This document shows, piece by piece, positions 21,806 to 33,600 of a DNA stretch of 64,000 nt. The DNA is taken from assembly GCA_047967505.1 (NCBI GenBank), contig CM106538.1; one strand, given 5' to 3'. The notes beneath the pieces are model-generated. The model saw nothing but the letters and a program-made list of their open reading frames with translations. It searched no databases and had not been told where the DNA came from. The stretch is from Dipteris shenzhenensis. Its lineage: Eukaryota; Polypodiophyta; Polypodiopsida; Gleicheniales. Within the stretch, counting starts at the first letter, position 1; each line of letters starts with the position of its first letter. The position numbers were made by a program, and so were the translations under genes.

Positions 21806-22573
21806 ATGACATTCCTCGTTGAGCTTGCGAAGGGAAGAGGCAGTGCGACAGTGAAAGTTCTCCTTTTGGGCTTGTTGATGTTACTTCCGTTTTGCCTCGC
21901 AAGGGATCACATTGTGGGAAAAGACCACGGATGGCAAGTTCCTGCAGATGCTGGGCCGAGCGTCAACCTGAACTACAGCACCTGGGCTGCATCCCAAACC
22001 TTTGTGTTGGGTGATACAGTCAGTAAGTTCTCTTTTTTCTGAAAATGCTCGTGCACTCTAAGCGTGGCTAGGGATCTAGCGTTTTCGATCATCATTTCGC
22101 TTCTTGACATGGTGTCTGATATCGAAACTCCACGTTGTGTCTCTTGCGATTAAAGCTCAACTTAATGGTCGATGCACCTCCCTGCAGCTTTTAGGTGGCA
22201 AAGAGGCCAACACACCGTCTATCAAGTCAACTACTCAACCTATGTGAACTGCAGTTTCAGTATGTACTACGGGCACGATTGGATTTACAACTGGACTGAT
22301 AGAATCGCCAGGGTTATCATTCCGCTGAACGAAACGAAGACTTACTATTTCGCATGTGGTGTGGGTGACCACTGCTCGCAAGGCATGAAGGTTGCTATCC
22401 CTGTGAGACAAAATGCGACTGTCGCTGCTACTACCACCTCCAATGCTACTAGCCCCTCCGGAGGCTCTGGTACAAAGGCGTCCTCTGGTGTCTCTTTGAA
22501 GTGTGCACGCTTAGCGTTGCCACTGGTTGAGGCTTTTCTGTTCATTGGCATTTTTTTCATTTTGTATCAGTAG
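21806..22573 (+). CDS. Phytocyanin (uclacyanin/early-nodulin-like type), GPI-anchored
   Basis: Two exons, 21806-22022 and 22188-22573, joined by a 165-bp intron (GTAAGT ... CTGCAG, phase 1), give 200 residues. The splice restores the family motif GDTVTFRWQRGQHTVYQV. Residues 1-32 are a signal peptide with cleavage expected after CLA. The plastocyanin-like fold carries all four type I copper ligands: H81, C129, H134 and M139 (ACGVGDHCSQGMKV); C94 and C135 should form the family disulfide. A Ser/Thr/Ala-rich linker (about 149-174) and a hydrophobic end (ALPLVEAFLFIGIFFILYQ) indicate GPI anchoring at the plasma membrane or cell wall. A Met axial ligand points to a uclacyanin- or plantacyanin-like member, not a stellacyanin. 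Phytocyanins are thought to act in extracellular redox and signalling. The frame is intact, so this is a likely functional host gene. Confidence 0.92.
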
Positions 22574-22850
22574 ATATCGAGAATTGCTTGTTCCTCAAAT
22601 ATAACTGTCACTTGCTGTTTGAGGTTTAATTCTACCTGCATCATCTGATTTTTTTTCCCCGCATATAACCTTGCACTATAGTGTTCTATGCTCATTTAGT
22701 TGGCTTATTGTCTTTACGCAAATAAGCGATCGAATGCACGTTCACATTGCGTTATTTCGTATTAAATCTGTTCGAGTTGAAGAACTTTTGTGAGACTACC
22801 TTGGATTGCTATGTGTTCGAAAATTATTAATGTTTTTACTATCTTCCCCT
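22574..22850 (+). other. Phytocyanin 3' region
   Basis: AT-rich sequence following the stop at 22571-22573, likely containing the 3' untranslated region. No canonical AATAAA is seen; near-variants are present. Polyadenylation site unknown. Confidence 0.4.
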
Positions 22851-22939
22851 AGTGCCATGTTTTTGAATTGTTGCCTTCTGTCAAACAAGTGACAAGGCTG
22901 TTTGGTTTTTCAACTTTAAAAGAAAATTTAGTCCGCCTA

Positions 22940-23420
22940 TAGAATAAGCAGATGAGAGGGAGGGCAATCGGGGAGGGGGGGGTGTAATTGGGAGAGGGAA
23001 CTTTGGGAGAGGGGAATGTGCAAGTAAAAGTCCAAGAAAGGACAAAAAGTGTGAGATGGAAAGGGAAAAGGAAAGGTAGAAGTGGGAAATGAGAGGGAGA
23101 GGGAGAGGAAGATGTTGAAAGCATGATGGAAATGAACAAGGGTAGAGGTGGGAAATTAGAGGAAGACGGGGAAAAGATGATGGAAATGATGAGGGGGAGG
23201 GGGAAAGGAAAAGGGAAGAATGGTGGAAATGAGAGTAGGGAGAGAGGAGGGTGGGGAGGAGAGGGAGCGATGGGGAGAGAGAGGGAAAGTGGAACTTTGA
23301 AAAGCACACCTTGTCCTTGCTAGTCTTGGTGTGGTAGCCTCGGACCTTCTCTTTAAGCTTGTGAGCATTTGAAGGTATGTGGGAGGGAAAAGCAAGCAAT
23401 GGGAGAAGGTTTGGAAGAGT
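22940..23420. repeat. Polypurine island with GATGATGGAAATGA motifs
   Basis: Plus strand is largely GA. A loose unit containing GATGGAAATGA and GAGGTGGGAAAT recurs near 23090-23160 and 23178-23235. The long minus-strand frames across it (22849-23432) are composition artefacts. Confidence 0.75.
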
Positions 23421-24440
23421 GAGTGGAAACAACCCTAAGGCTCATAAGAGTCCTAGCATGAAGAGAGCAAAAAACAAACACTAAAAGATTGTGAGGGACA
23501 ATCTTGTTAACTCTTGAAACTATCAAACTAAGAGTTATAAAGAGGTTATAGGCACCAAAGTTTTGAATTAATGCTTCTTATTTTAAGCCGTCGCTTATTT
23601 AATTTCTATTCAGAATTAGTGGAGTACACTTCAAATTTAAGGTGTAAATAGATTCCAAAGCTCTAATGGCCTTGCCACAACAAACAAACCATTGAAGTCC
23701 ATATCTTTATGCACTTAATGTCAGAAAGATTGAATTCATCCAACTTGTCTAACCAATCTAATGGAAATCTACTCTAAAGCAAATGAGAATGGTAAAAGAA
23801 GATGGCATTGTGTTATACATATAAATCAAGCTCTAAAAGATTGGGAAAGTGACATGAAAAAGGCCATCTATGATTGATGTAAAGGGGCAAATGGAAGTAG
23901 TGTTGCCATAAGCTCACGACTTTCAAATGCAAGGGGCTTGTGCACTTGTTGGTTGAGTCTAGCATATTTATGCCCAAACAAGTGAAAAGTGGTTCCAAAT
24001 GCCAAGAAAGTGTGAAAAAAGAGGAAAATGGACTCTAGTCTTAAATAGTCATGCCACAATCTCATAAAATTCTAGTATGGGGGTCTTGCACATTTTGTTT
24101 GACTCATGGCCTTTTGCCCATTTTGTATGCTCAATTCAATGAAAATGTCTCCAAAGGCAACTAAGAAATTGTGGAAAAAGGCTACATATTATCCTGACTT
24201 GGAGTGGAAAAAGGATTCCAATTCTTGAACAATCTTGACACATGATTAAATTGACACATGATTAAATGTTTTAAGCATGAATGATCTTTCAACTTTGATA
24301 GAGAGTATCAATATAAGTTTCAAGTTAGAACAATGTAGGGTTGTGACTTATAAGGCTCAATCAAACCATCTAGAACTTAATTAGATCAATTATTGGCAAC
24401 ATACAAATGCAAAATATTAAATGCATAGCATTGTGAGAAC
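23421..24440. other. Interval without a supported gene
   Basis: AT-rich sequence with no recognisable domain or terminal repeat. Confidence 0.4.
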
Positions 24441-24742
24441 CACCCCAGACACCAAGCCCACTAATTGTCCCATACCTCCTCTAATCTCGTCTCAACCCAT
24501 GCACTCATTCGCTCCTTCTCCACTTGAGACTTAAACTTCACTTGTGGCTTATTATTATTATTATTATTAATTATCTAAGAATCCATATGGTTGTCTATAT
24601 GCCTAGGTAAAGTGATAACAAGACAGGGAAAACATGCATTACTTGTCTACCCAAACATAACTATGATGTTCTAACACCTAGTTTATTTGGATGGTGGCAA
24701 GTAAGTGGACCTCGACCTTGGAACTTGGACTGCTTGAGAATA
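24441..24742 (+). repeat. Dispersed ~300-bp repeat, copy 1
   Basis: The segment from ACCACCCCAGACACC to about TTGGACTGCTTGAG matches 41219-41515 in reverse complement. Shared landmarks are CCATACCTCCTCTAATCTC, CACTTGAGACTTAAACTTC, ATCCATATGGTTGTCTATAT and ATCCAAATAAACTAGGTG-type sequence. An ATT run (24548-24569) present here is replaced by an A-rich tract in the other copy. Its class (solo LTR, SINE or MITE) is not clear. Confidence 0.75.
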
Positions 24743-25011
24743 TGAGCCTGCAAGAAAGGATTTATGGGAAAATGGCACCAAGCATAAGACAGTGTGCCGT
24801 CTCTAGTTTGAGTCTATTAAGCTAAATATAGAGAAGTTGGCTGTTGGGATGTTTATCTTTTTTTCCCTGGATAGGTGCCAAACTTGGGAGAGTTGTAAGT
24901 GCTTCTAGCTTATGAATGTGAGATTTAAGCTGACGGGTGCATAGCAAAGTTTATGGGGAAAGGTTTCTTTCTATTGCATTTTGTTTTGGAGGCTATTAGG
25001 AATGTGCTTGG

Positions 25012-26145
25012 TTGTTCTTACATGTTTTCAGGAGTTGCTATCTTGGTAATACCATGGATACCTCATTTAGCATTGACAAATTTATGTTTATGGAATGTCT
25101 AGTCTGGGTGGATTTTTCGAGGATGCATGTATGGACTACATGCGGTGTCTACCATATGCAAGAAAAGAGTTCAGCCCAAAACATGTGTGGATTCTTTAAG
25201 ACTGGGACAAGACACTCAAGATTTTGTTGATGTTCAATTATTTGATGAATCGACGGTCACAGAGAAGGTTGTTTTTTATCCTTCGTCCATGTTCTTGCTA
25301 CTTGTGCAACAAAACGAGGCATTGTGCATATTGTTGTCCTACTTGAGAAGAGAATACGAAGCTAACAAGGGGAGAAGATGAATTATGACTCTAAGATGTC
25401 TTCCTGAGTCTAGAATCATGCAAATGAAAGGTAGGCATTCACATGATGGATTGGCATATGTTAGGTGACATACATGCAACAAGAGGGAATCTAGAGGCTC
25501 CTAAGGCTCTCAACATAAAGAAGGTGACATTCAAGGGGATCAAAAGACACTAAAGGATGATCTAGTGTTGAGAGGCTTCATGCAGTGGAAGATTTGCCAA
25601 GGACAGGGGGGAAGTCGATGGATGGGAATTCACACACTTGTGCTTTGATGGTTGTAGATACTTGGAAAATAATGGGCAAAAAGGAAAAAGTTCTAGTCAA
25701 TTCTCAAGATAAGAAGATGGAGGAGTTTCTATCGAAGGTTAAGACCCTTGAACTTTTGAGGAGTGAAGGTGTGTGTCATGGTTCAGAGGCTAAAGCAATT
25801 GCTTGTTTGGTGGTTGAGGATGGCATCGAGGAAATTATGACCGATGTAAATCACCAAAAAAGGGTACTTGAAGAAAAGCCATAGAATAAGAAATCGTTGG
25901 AGGATGAGGTCCTGAATTGGTTGTGTCCAAAAGGATTAAGAATATGGCAAGGAATGCTATAAATGGAAAAGAAAATAGGTTCAATTTCCTATGTGATGCC
26001 TACAAAGCATTGGCTCAATAATGGAGCGCATGAGCGGAATGATTTTGTGGAATGTCTTCTTTATGCTACTACAAAGTCAAGCAAAATGATTGTGTCTCAG
26101 CTCTTCAAAGGTGGAATGCTGCAATTGTCCTTCTATAAGAGGTAA
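25012..26145 (+). other. Chain of unassigned plus-strand open frames
   Basis: Adjacent frames at 25012-25381, 25585-25884 and 25963-26145 have gene-like composition (for example VVDTWKIMGKKEKVLV) but no domain I recognise. They may be one decayed coding region, possibly of a mobile element. No function is proposed. Confidence 0.3.
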
Positions 26146-26740
26146 AGTGTGATCTTGATAAGGGTGTTTAGCTGGCATTTTATTAGATATGGTATGGAGT
26201 TTTTTTCAATTTTCTTGTGAGGGGTAGAGGGGGAATCATTGTGCTAATGAAGAGACCGATGGATGTGTCTAATGATGCTCAAGTCCATAGGGAATGTGGG
26301 AGGATTCTTAATGAGACAATGTTGGGGAGAAAATGGGTGTTAGGGAAGATAGATCTCATGCTGTCAAGGGGTTGTCATGTTTGGAATCAGAGGTTTAGGA
26401 GGAATGGTGTCTGGATAAGGGGTTGATTGACTATATTAAGCTAAACCATGAGGGGGTTTTCATGGAGTAATATGAGAAAGTGGGTGGATTTTAGAGCAAT
26501 TAGAATTGACAGATTTGTTGAAGTTTACAACCTTGATTAATTTAGATAGCCAAGATGTAGTGCCAAGCAATCAAGGGACTCCAAGCATTGGGATTTGTTC
26601 TTCAACCCCTTGAGATATTGTATTGTGATTGAACAATATTTTGTGATATTTGCTTTTTTGTTATAGACTCTATGTTGTTCATATGAGGTTCATAATTCTA
26701 TAAACATGATCTTGAAATAAATTGACTTTTTTACAAGTGC
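26146..26740. other. Interval without a supported gene
   Basis: AT-rich sequence with one short unassigned plus frame (26217-26426). Nothing else is seen. Confidence 0.35.
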
Positions 26741-26742
26741 AT

Positions 26743-26763
26743 CCTAAACCCTAAACCCTAAAC
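26743..26763. repeat. Plant telomere-type motif, three CCCTAAA units
   Basis: CCTAAACCCTAAACCCTAAA is an exact short run of the Arabidopsis-type telomere repeat (telobox). It is isolated in AT-rich sequence. Confidence 0.85.
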
Positions 26764-26930
26764 TAGTAAGGAATGGTTGAAATCATGTTTAAAGAGAACA
26801 AAGTATCATTTTTAAAACATTCTTAGTAGCAAATTACAATATTCCTCTGTATCAGAGTTCTCTCACCAAGATAATTCCCAACTCTTATAAAATAGCATGA
26901 CAATGCTATGAAATAGCCATAAAGCATTAT

Positions 26931-27834
26931 TTGAAAATAAGAGGAGGAAAAGTTGCACTTGGAGGATACCATTATGTAAGTGGCACAATGACTTGGAAGA
27001 GTAAAAAGAAATTTGGCATCCAAACGTTTGAGATGCTGAATGCTTTCAATAATGTTTACATGGATGTAGAGAATTTGCAGAGAGCCATGGTCAAATTCTA
27101 TGGGATGAGAGAAGAAGGTAAGAGAAATTCCCTCTTCGCATTCAACTTTACTTCATCTCATTTCTATATCCTTACTATATTTCTCTTTTGTTGTACAAAT
27201 GGCAAGCTAGTATTTGTTATAAAAATGGATGAAGCTCTGTTGGTAAAAGAGCACACAAGCTAGAGAGGGTGAGCATTTGTATTATGAATGATGCCTTACG
27301 TTTTGCTCAAGGGGATAAGGAAGTTGAGCAGGGTTTCTCAGTCTAATTTGAGAAGGACGTATGGTGGCTTGCAGCCTTTGAGACCCCAAAAGAGTGCCAC
27401 GAGACATTGAAGTGGGTTTTGGAGATAACCGGCATTTCATTGATTATTCAGAGACAAGAGACAGGGCAAACATTAATAGTGGATGGGCATGGAACGTTTC
27501 AAGTTGAATGGTATCTAGCTAGTGATTTGAAGACCCTGAAGTGCTTGTATGGTTGTGATATAGGTGTAGATGCAAAATGGACATGCTTGTATTGCACCCA
27601 CTCTTAGAAGATGCAAAGGGAAGCCTACAGTGGGAAAATGGCATCCTTTCTTGCAACCAAAGTGCAGCCCTTGATTGTCACAAAATAGATCCTAAGTGGG
27701 ACCCCATTCTACCGATTCCATTGGAGCAGGTACATGTGTGTAGTTTGCGTGCTGATCTGTGTATACTTGATAAGTTACTCTATCTCCATCTAGTTTATGA
27801 TTGGAAGTTGAGGCCACAGCAAGTCTCTACCTGA
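26931..27834 (+). pseudogene. Unassigned transposon-like coding relic
   Basis: Frames at 26931-27263, 27407-27607 and 27577-27834 overlap or follow each other and look like one broken coding region. The middle frame has EWYLASDLKTLKCLYGCDI and WTCLYC, and the next reads LPIPLEQVHVCSLRADL and LDKLLYLHLVYDW. The D-x-K-x-L ... C-L-Y-C layout resembles uncharacterised transposon-encoded proteins in large plant and animal genomes. The class cannot be named safely. Frame changes show decay. Confidence 0.35.
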
Positions 27835-28428
27835 TGCATTGTAAAAGCTGAAGAACTATTCTCACTAATGGGACTTCACGGAGGCAATGTGAAGCATAAG
27901 CAAAATAATAAACAATTAGGAAAGACACAAAATCTTCTTGCTAAAGTGTCCATGGGTGGAAGAAAGGCAAGGAGGTTCTTGTCCAACCAGAATGCTAATA
28001 AAGAAGAACATACATTAGCTCAAAGCACCCTAGGTTATGAGTACTAGAAAGCTTTGTGTGAGTGTGCTTCACATCCACAAATTTCTACTTTGAGAGCAAA
28101 AATGTGGAAAAAGATTGATGCATTTATAAAGTTGTTTAGACAAGGTCAAATAGATTAGCTTTATTATAAGAGATTCAGGACAAGGTCAAATAGATGAGCT
28201 TTATTATGAGAGATTCAGGACAACATTGGGAGCATTCATATCATTGATGGTAGAAGCATGGGGGGGGTCACATATTACACATTACATGGTAGATTCATGC
28301 CAACAACAATTAAAGTTACAAAATACAATGACAGTATAAAATAAAATTTGTAAAAGAACACAAAATGGAACACTATATAAAAAGTATATTTGTATTCATA
28401 TAAAATAAAATTTCTATACAATAAGGCT
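27835..28428. other. Interval with 40-bp tandem duplication, no gene
   Basis: Mostly non-coding. A unit beginning GACAAGGTCAAATAGAT at 28139 is repeated at 28179 with two or three changes (period 40). Confidence 0.55.
28139..28218. repeat. Tandem duplication, 40-bp unit x2
   Basis: GACAAGGTCAAATAGATTAG at 28139 and GACAAGGTCAAATAGATGAG at 28179, each continuing to GAGATTCAG. Confidence 0.9.
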
Positions 28429-30512
28429 TCATAGCCTTTCTCTCTTCTCTAAAACATTGAGAATATCGGGCTTTGAATTCCCAAATAGACTCCGCTCTAA
28501 ACCTAGTCTCGATAGGGTGTCAATGCTATTGTTGTTGCTACTAGCCAGGGACATGGCTGTTGTCGTCAATGCCATACCTTGAGAATTGGTTCCAAAAGCA
28601 TTGAGGGCAGCCATGCGGTTCACCAAAATGACCTTGTAAGCATTTTCGGCTCTTCATTGTAGATGTTGGGCTCATCTATAGAAATAAGAGGATCAAAAAG
28701 GGCAGGGGTAGGGTTAGGGCTTGAGGTCGAGGCCTCCTCTTCCATTTGTCCCTCCTGGAGAATGAAAATAAAGGACATTTCCTAGGATAAGAACCTATTT
28801 CCCCTATTTTTGATGACTCCACATGCTAGGAGGTCATCAGTGTCCACCTCCCTAAACCCTAGGGGTGTGAGCTGGGCTCGAAAGTGATCTAAACACTTCA
28901 TGAACTTGGGTTCTTGATTGAACAAGTACTTCAAATAATCAATTGGGATCCATCTTTTTATAGACTCATCAAGTTGATATGCAAAACTCACAGTGTGGTC
29001 TTGCATGTACTTGATGAGGTCTTCAAAATCATCTTGCGCTCGCAAGTAGGTGCCTAAGACATCTACGCTCTTATCAAAGACTGAAAATAACTACTTCTCT
29101 CTGTCAACTAATGGAGTATGAGAGATGAAATCGTGGAAGGCAGACCTAGCAGAGTCCATGGTAGTTTGGTAGCTAGGAGAACTATGGCTATGATAGTGAA
29201 ACTTTGAAACTAAAGGAACTTTATAACCTATATATACCCAAATGTTCTAAATATAAATAATAATATGAATTATATTTTTTTGGGGCAAAACTTGCATTGA
29301 CATGAAACAAAACCATTGAAAAAATCAAAATTAATTGCACCACTATGAATTGGAAAATGTCAAAATCCACAATTGTTCCACCCCACATTATTTACCATCT
29401 TCAATATTGCAGGAGGGATAAAAGTGGCACTATGCATGCATTTCTCTACACACTTTCCTACCTTTTCACAATTTAAGGTAAAGTGAAAGGACTCAGGCAT
29501 GCCATCCTCCATGACCAATAGGTGTTCCCACATGTCCCTGAGAGTCCATTGTGATGTGATGGTCACATTTTTGACATCTCCTAAATGAGAATCAATACAT
29601 AAACTTACCCCTATATTATCATCATTGATAGAGTAAAAGGAGAGCCAATTTCCACCTATTTTCTTCCAGCACCTATATTGGAAAGCAAAATATAACATTT
29701 GGTGGGAGATGTGGTACTTGACAACCACATTGTCCTTACATGGCATTAAAATAGATCACCCTTTTCTTCACGTGACCTACTTCCCCAATCACCCTAGATC
29801 TCATGTAGGCACTTGCATGACCACATGGTTTTTGTTCTGTGCATTTGGATATTCTGAAAACAAGAAGCTAAAATGTGTAGAGGCATAAACCAAGACAACC
29901 TTACCCATTTAGAGCCAAATGTAAACTGCATGGCCATGCCCACATCCTTTGCAATCTTTCCCTTTTATGATTGCACTGTTCTTGTGTCCACCATGGTGCA
30001 ATCCATGTCTTTAAGTTGTGGTGTTGCAATGCATTAAGAATGGCCATATCCTCATGCCATCCTTTGAGTAATGTACTTGGCATTATATCAATAGATATTT
30101 CTCTATTTCAAAGGAGAGGACTTCTCTCCAGCATGCATTTGCCTTCCTAAATCCTCATGAATGGCAGTAAACTTACCTAAGAAGCACTCGATTGGTTCCC
30201 ACTCCTCAAAGTTTGAAGGAAATACATTTGCTATTATGCACAAGTTCTATTTCAAAATAATATTTCAAACTGATTCATTACACTTAGAAATCTAACACAA
30301 AATGTAGACTTACAATGCAATGGTATTGTCGATTGCTTGCTTGATGAAGTAAGGCACATGTACTTCCCCATGTAGATGTGTTGCGCCTTTGCAAGCCATC
30401 CTTTCTTCCCAAGCTTGAACTTCATGATGTGGCCCTTCCATTCATGCAAAAGATCACATCTCTTGGGAAGCTTATGTGGACCCTTGGCAGATCCTCTCAT
30501 GAGAATATCCAA
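28429..30512 (-). other. Chain of unassigned minus-strand open frames
   Basis: Frames at 28429-28626, 28782-29045, 29360-29746, 29901-30083 and 30252-30512 all read minus and have protein-like composition (for example LKYLFNQEPKFMKCLDHFR, and WKKIGGNWLSFYSINDDN). They could be one decayed gene or transposon; no domain is recognised. A short DNA-transposon origin is possible because of the W- and H-rich content, but this is a guess. Confidence 0.25.
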
Positions 30513-30639
30513 TCATTCAAGCTGTAGAAGGCACCCATTCACCCAGTGCATTTTTGCTCCTGTGGGACATAGAGGACATGTATGGTCTCCTTGCCATGCT
30601 TGTACAGAGGTCAAAACAACAAGAGTGGACCTGAAAGTG

Positions 30640-31000
30640 TAGCTTGGAGGGAGAGAGTAGCTCTGATAGAGGGAGAGAGAGGGAGAGGGGGGGAAGGTAT
30701 AGAGGGTGCAACTGAAGGTGGAGAGCAGCTCCAAGAGGTGTTGTAGCTAGGGATGGAGGGAGAAAGACCAAAGGGGGATGAATAGCTACTCCAGGCGGTT
30801 TTGTAGCTAGGAATGGAGGGAGAAAGAGCCGAGGGGCCACTACAGGAGGTACTATAGCTAGGAATGGAGGGAGAAAGAGTAGAGGGGGATGAGTAGCTAC
30901 TGTAGGAGGTGTTGTAGCTAGGAATGGAGAGAGAATAAGAAACTACTACAAGAGGTGCTCGAGAGGGAGAAAGACAGTGGACCAGAGTAGGAGGGGGCAG
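30640..31000. repeat. Purine-rich minisatellite, about 60-bp unit
   Basis: The unit GTAGCTAGGAATGGAGGGAG followed by AAAGAG... and GATGAGTAGCTACT recurs from 30743, 30803, 30854 and 30914 (periods about 60, 51 and 60). Minus-strand frames here with PSIPSYNTS repeats are by-products. Confidence 0.8.
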
Positions 31001-31914
31001 AGAAGCTGCCAAATGAGATCCCACATAAGCTGGACCAGAGAAGAGGAGGGGGTAGGCCTGCAACAAGCTGATAGGGGGAAAAAGTTGCCCAGAAGCATAC
31101 ACCACCTCTTGAATGACTTGTAGGATTGTTTGGGGGAGGTGCATGTGGGAGGAGGGTCAAGCATGGGTTGAGGGGGGGGGAAGGTTTGAGTGGTCCTCGA
31201 TGTAAGAGGAGTAGCCAATAAGGGCTATTTGTAGGTTTGCCCACCCTCCACCTCAACATGGCATTGCCCCACAGAAAGGAGCACTCCCATTGGTACACCT
31301 CAAATACCTCACTAATCCCTTGAAATTAGGAAACACTAATTGGGGGCCCTTTGGAGACCTCGATTCTCCCCTAATGTGAGAGGAAGAAGTGAGTGGAATG
31401 ATCCATATTAGTCACTAGGCATGAGTGCATAGTCACCTAGACAAGCACTTTATGATGGTGAGTAGCAAGCTACAAAATTAGCTTGGAATAACATACCATT
31501 ATGACTTATGCAACAATAGACATCTGGATGGAGGATTCTACCTAGGCAATATGAAAAGTAGTTGAATCTTTAGCCGATGTTAGAGGCATGCTTGGAACAT
31601 TTCCAATAGTATGCGGCTAGGAGAGAAGAGCACTTCCATTGAGGTGCAAGAAGTTGGTGGAATTAGGCTGATTTGAGAAAAAAATTGAATTTAAGCCAGT
31701 GATGGTTGATCAATGGAGAGAGTGGGAATACTAAATGTTCCCCTAATAGTGGAGAGCACAAGGAATGCAAAGACCCACCATCCTCACTTAGAGAGGGCTG
31801 ACATCTGACTATTACAATGAGACTCGAAGTGAACCTGCCCTTGAATTGTGACCAATATATGATGAGGGGAAGATTGTAGAAGGGACCTCAAGATGGTTGC
31901 ATGAAGGTTTAGCC
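31001..31914. other. Interval without a supported gene
   Basis: Purine-rich then mixed sequence; no domain, LTR or RNA gene recognised. Confidence 0.35.
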
Positions 31915-32680
31915 AAGTCTAGAGGCAAAGTGTGCCTGGGACAAGGAATGTTGCACTATAGCATAGATAAGACATTAGCGAGGTTTGACCATGACCAATG
32001 AATCCTAGGACAAGACCAAGAATCAACACGTGCATGAGCAAGGGAGTTAGTGCATGATCCAAGCTATGAGTGAGAGGCACAACAAGCCTCGAGTCTCCGT
32101 GTGCTTTTGGCTAAGAGCATTATGTGAGATGAAGCCATCTTATCTAAAGTCCAAATGTGTCTAATAGCAAGATCTGCACCAGGCTCCAAGGAACAACATG
32201 TTGAGTCAAGATATGCATCTGACGGGGTGAGAGACAAATCTGACTAAAAAATATAAGAGACCCCCAATTCACCACGCATATCTATGCCTTAGACAGGGAA
32301 TGTTGCACTATAGAAGATGATCCATAAGCTATCTAGAGGACATGCATGCCTTGAATAGGCAACATTGCACTGTAGAGGATGAGCCATGAGCAAGATTACA
32401 TCATGGTTGAAGAACCAAGACATGCATGAGTAAGGGAATTTGTGCATGAGCCAAGATATGTGTGAGGCACAACAAGACTCGAGTACCCACATGCTTCCAA
32501 CCAAGTGCACAATGTGAGATGGAAGACATTATATCTCAAGTATAGATGAGTGTCTAACACTGAGAGGTGCACTAAAATCTAGGAGCACCATGCCAAGTCA
32601 AGATGTGGATCTGATGGTGAGAGATGCACTTGAGTGAAAAAGATAAGAGACCCAGAGTGACCATGCACATATGACTTACA
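31915..32680. repeat. Diverged direct duplication, about 385-bp period
   Basis: Shared ordered blocks in both halves include GGAATGTTGCACTATAG (31948 and 32288), TGCATGAGCAAGGGA/TGCATGAGTAAGGGA, GAGGCACAACAAG (32070s and 32460s), ATGTGAGATG, and AGTCAAGATATGCATCTGA versus AGTCAAGATGTGGATCTGA. A third partial block, GCAACATTGCACTGTAGAG, lies at 32360. Confidence 0.65.
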
Positions 32681-33600
32681 AACAATGAAGAGATAGATGA
32701 GAGGCAAGAAAACAGAGTCGACGGTCAAAGTATGTGCACAGTGATAATTGCAGACACGAATGACCAATGGGGCCAAGTGTAGCCAAGAGTGAAGGACAAG
32801 TGCCTACCAAAAGCTAGAGACGGAGTCAAGATCTAAAATGTGATCAAAGGGAACAACTGAGGCCAAGGACCCCCAAGGTGACTATAGCCAAGCTGAGATC
32901 TATTGAGCTAAGGTAAAATTCTAGGGAGAGGACCATTATAGTCACCTCCAAATCTTTTTACGAGTTTGCCACATTAGTGGAGCAATGGCCAAGGAAGAGT
33001 ACAAGAATTATTTCCCATGTAGCTTGGTCAAAGTTTCTTAGAGATCATTCAATTAGTTTTCTATTAGCTACTTCATAGATTGGTAGCACATGTAAAGCTT
33101 TTCTTAGGATATTCAGGTAGGAGATCAATGAAAAAGATGTTCGAATCTAGTTGAATGATCTAAAGTAGAGGAAAGGTGAGCCCCATACATGATTTTGTGC
33201 TACATATATCAATGGACTTAGTACACCACCAAATGATAAATGGCTGCATACTTGATTGATTATTGGCTTGCAAATGGACTTGCATTCATAAAAAATTGTA
33301 AACCCACCCAAGACATGTGAGGAGATCTTGAACTGAGCCATTGTTTTGAAGAAGAGTGGAGTAGTCAAGTATAAGCAAAAGAAGGTGGCAAAAGTGAGGA
33401 CAATGATGCCTCGACATCAACAAAGAGAGATAAACTCAATTCTAAACTCAAGAAGTCCTTGCAAGAACTAGGTATCCAATGGAACTAAAGAAAAAGTGTC
33501 TTTTGTATAAGAGTAGGCAACCTATTTAGGTAGACCATTTTTAGGGAGGGCATACAAATTGAGCCTTCCAAGGTCCAAGCAATAGGATAGATTATAGAGC
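32681..33600. other. Interval without a supported gene
   Basis: AT-rich sequence. The last part may be unrecognisable upstream sequence of the Gypsy relic that follows. Confidence 0.35.

Noticed and set aside
22849-23432. 183-codon Pro/Ser/Leu-rich minus frame
   Set aside because: It reads the complement of a GA-rich tract; no hydrophobic signal peptide or repeat unit typical of cell-wall proteins.
30611-31144. 177-codon minus frame with SIPSYNTS repeats resembling an extensin-like protein
   Set aside because: The repeat comes from the 60-bp purine-rich minisatellite; other phases are equally open and the unit lengths (60, 51, 60) do not indicate selection.
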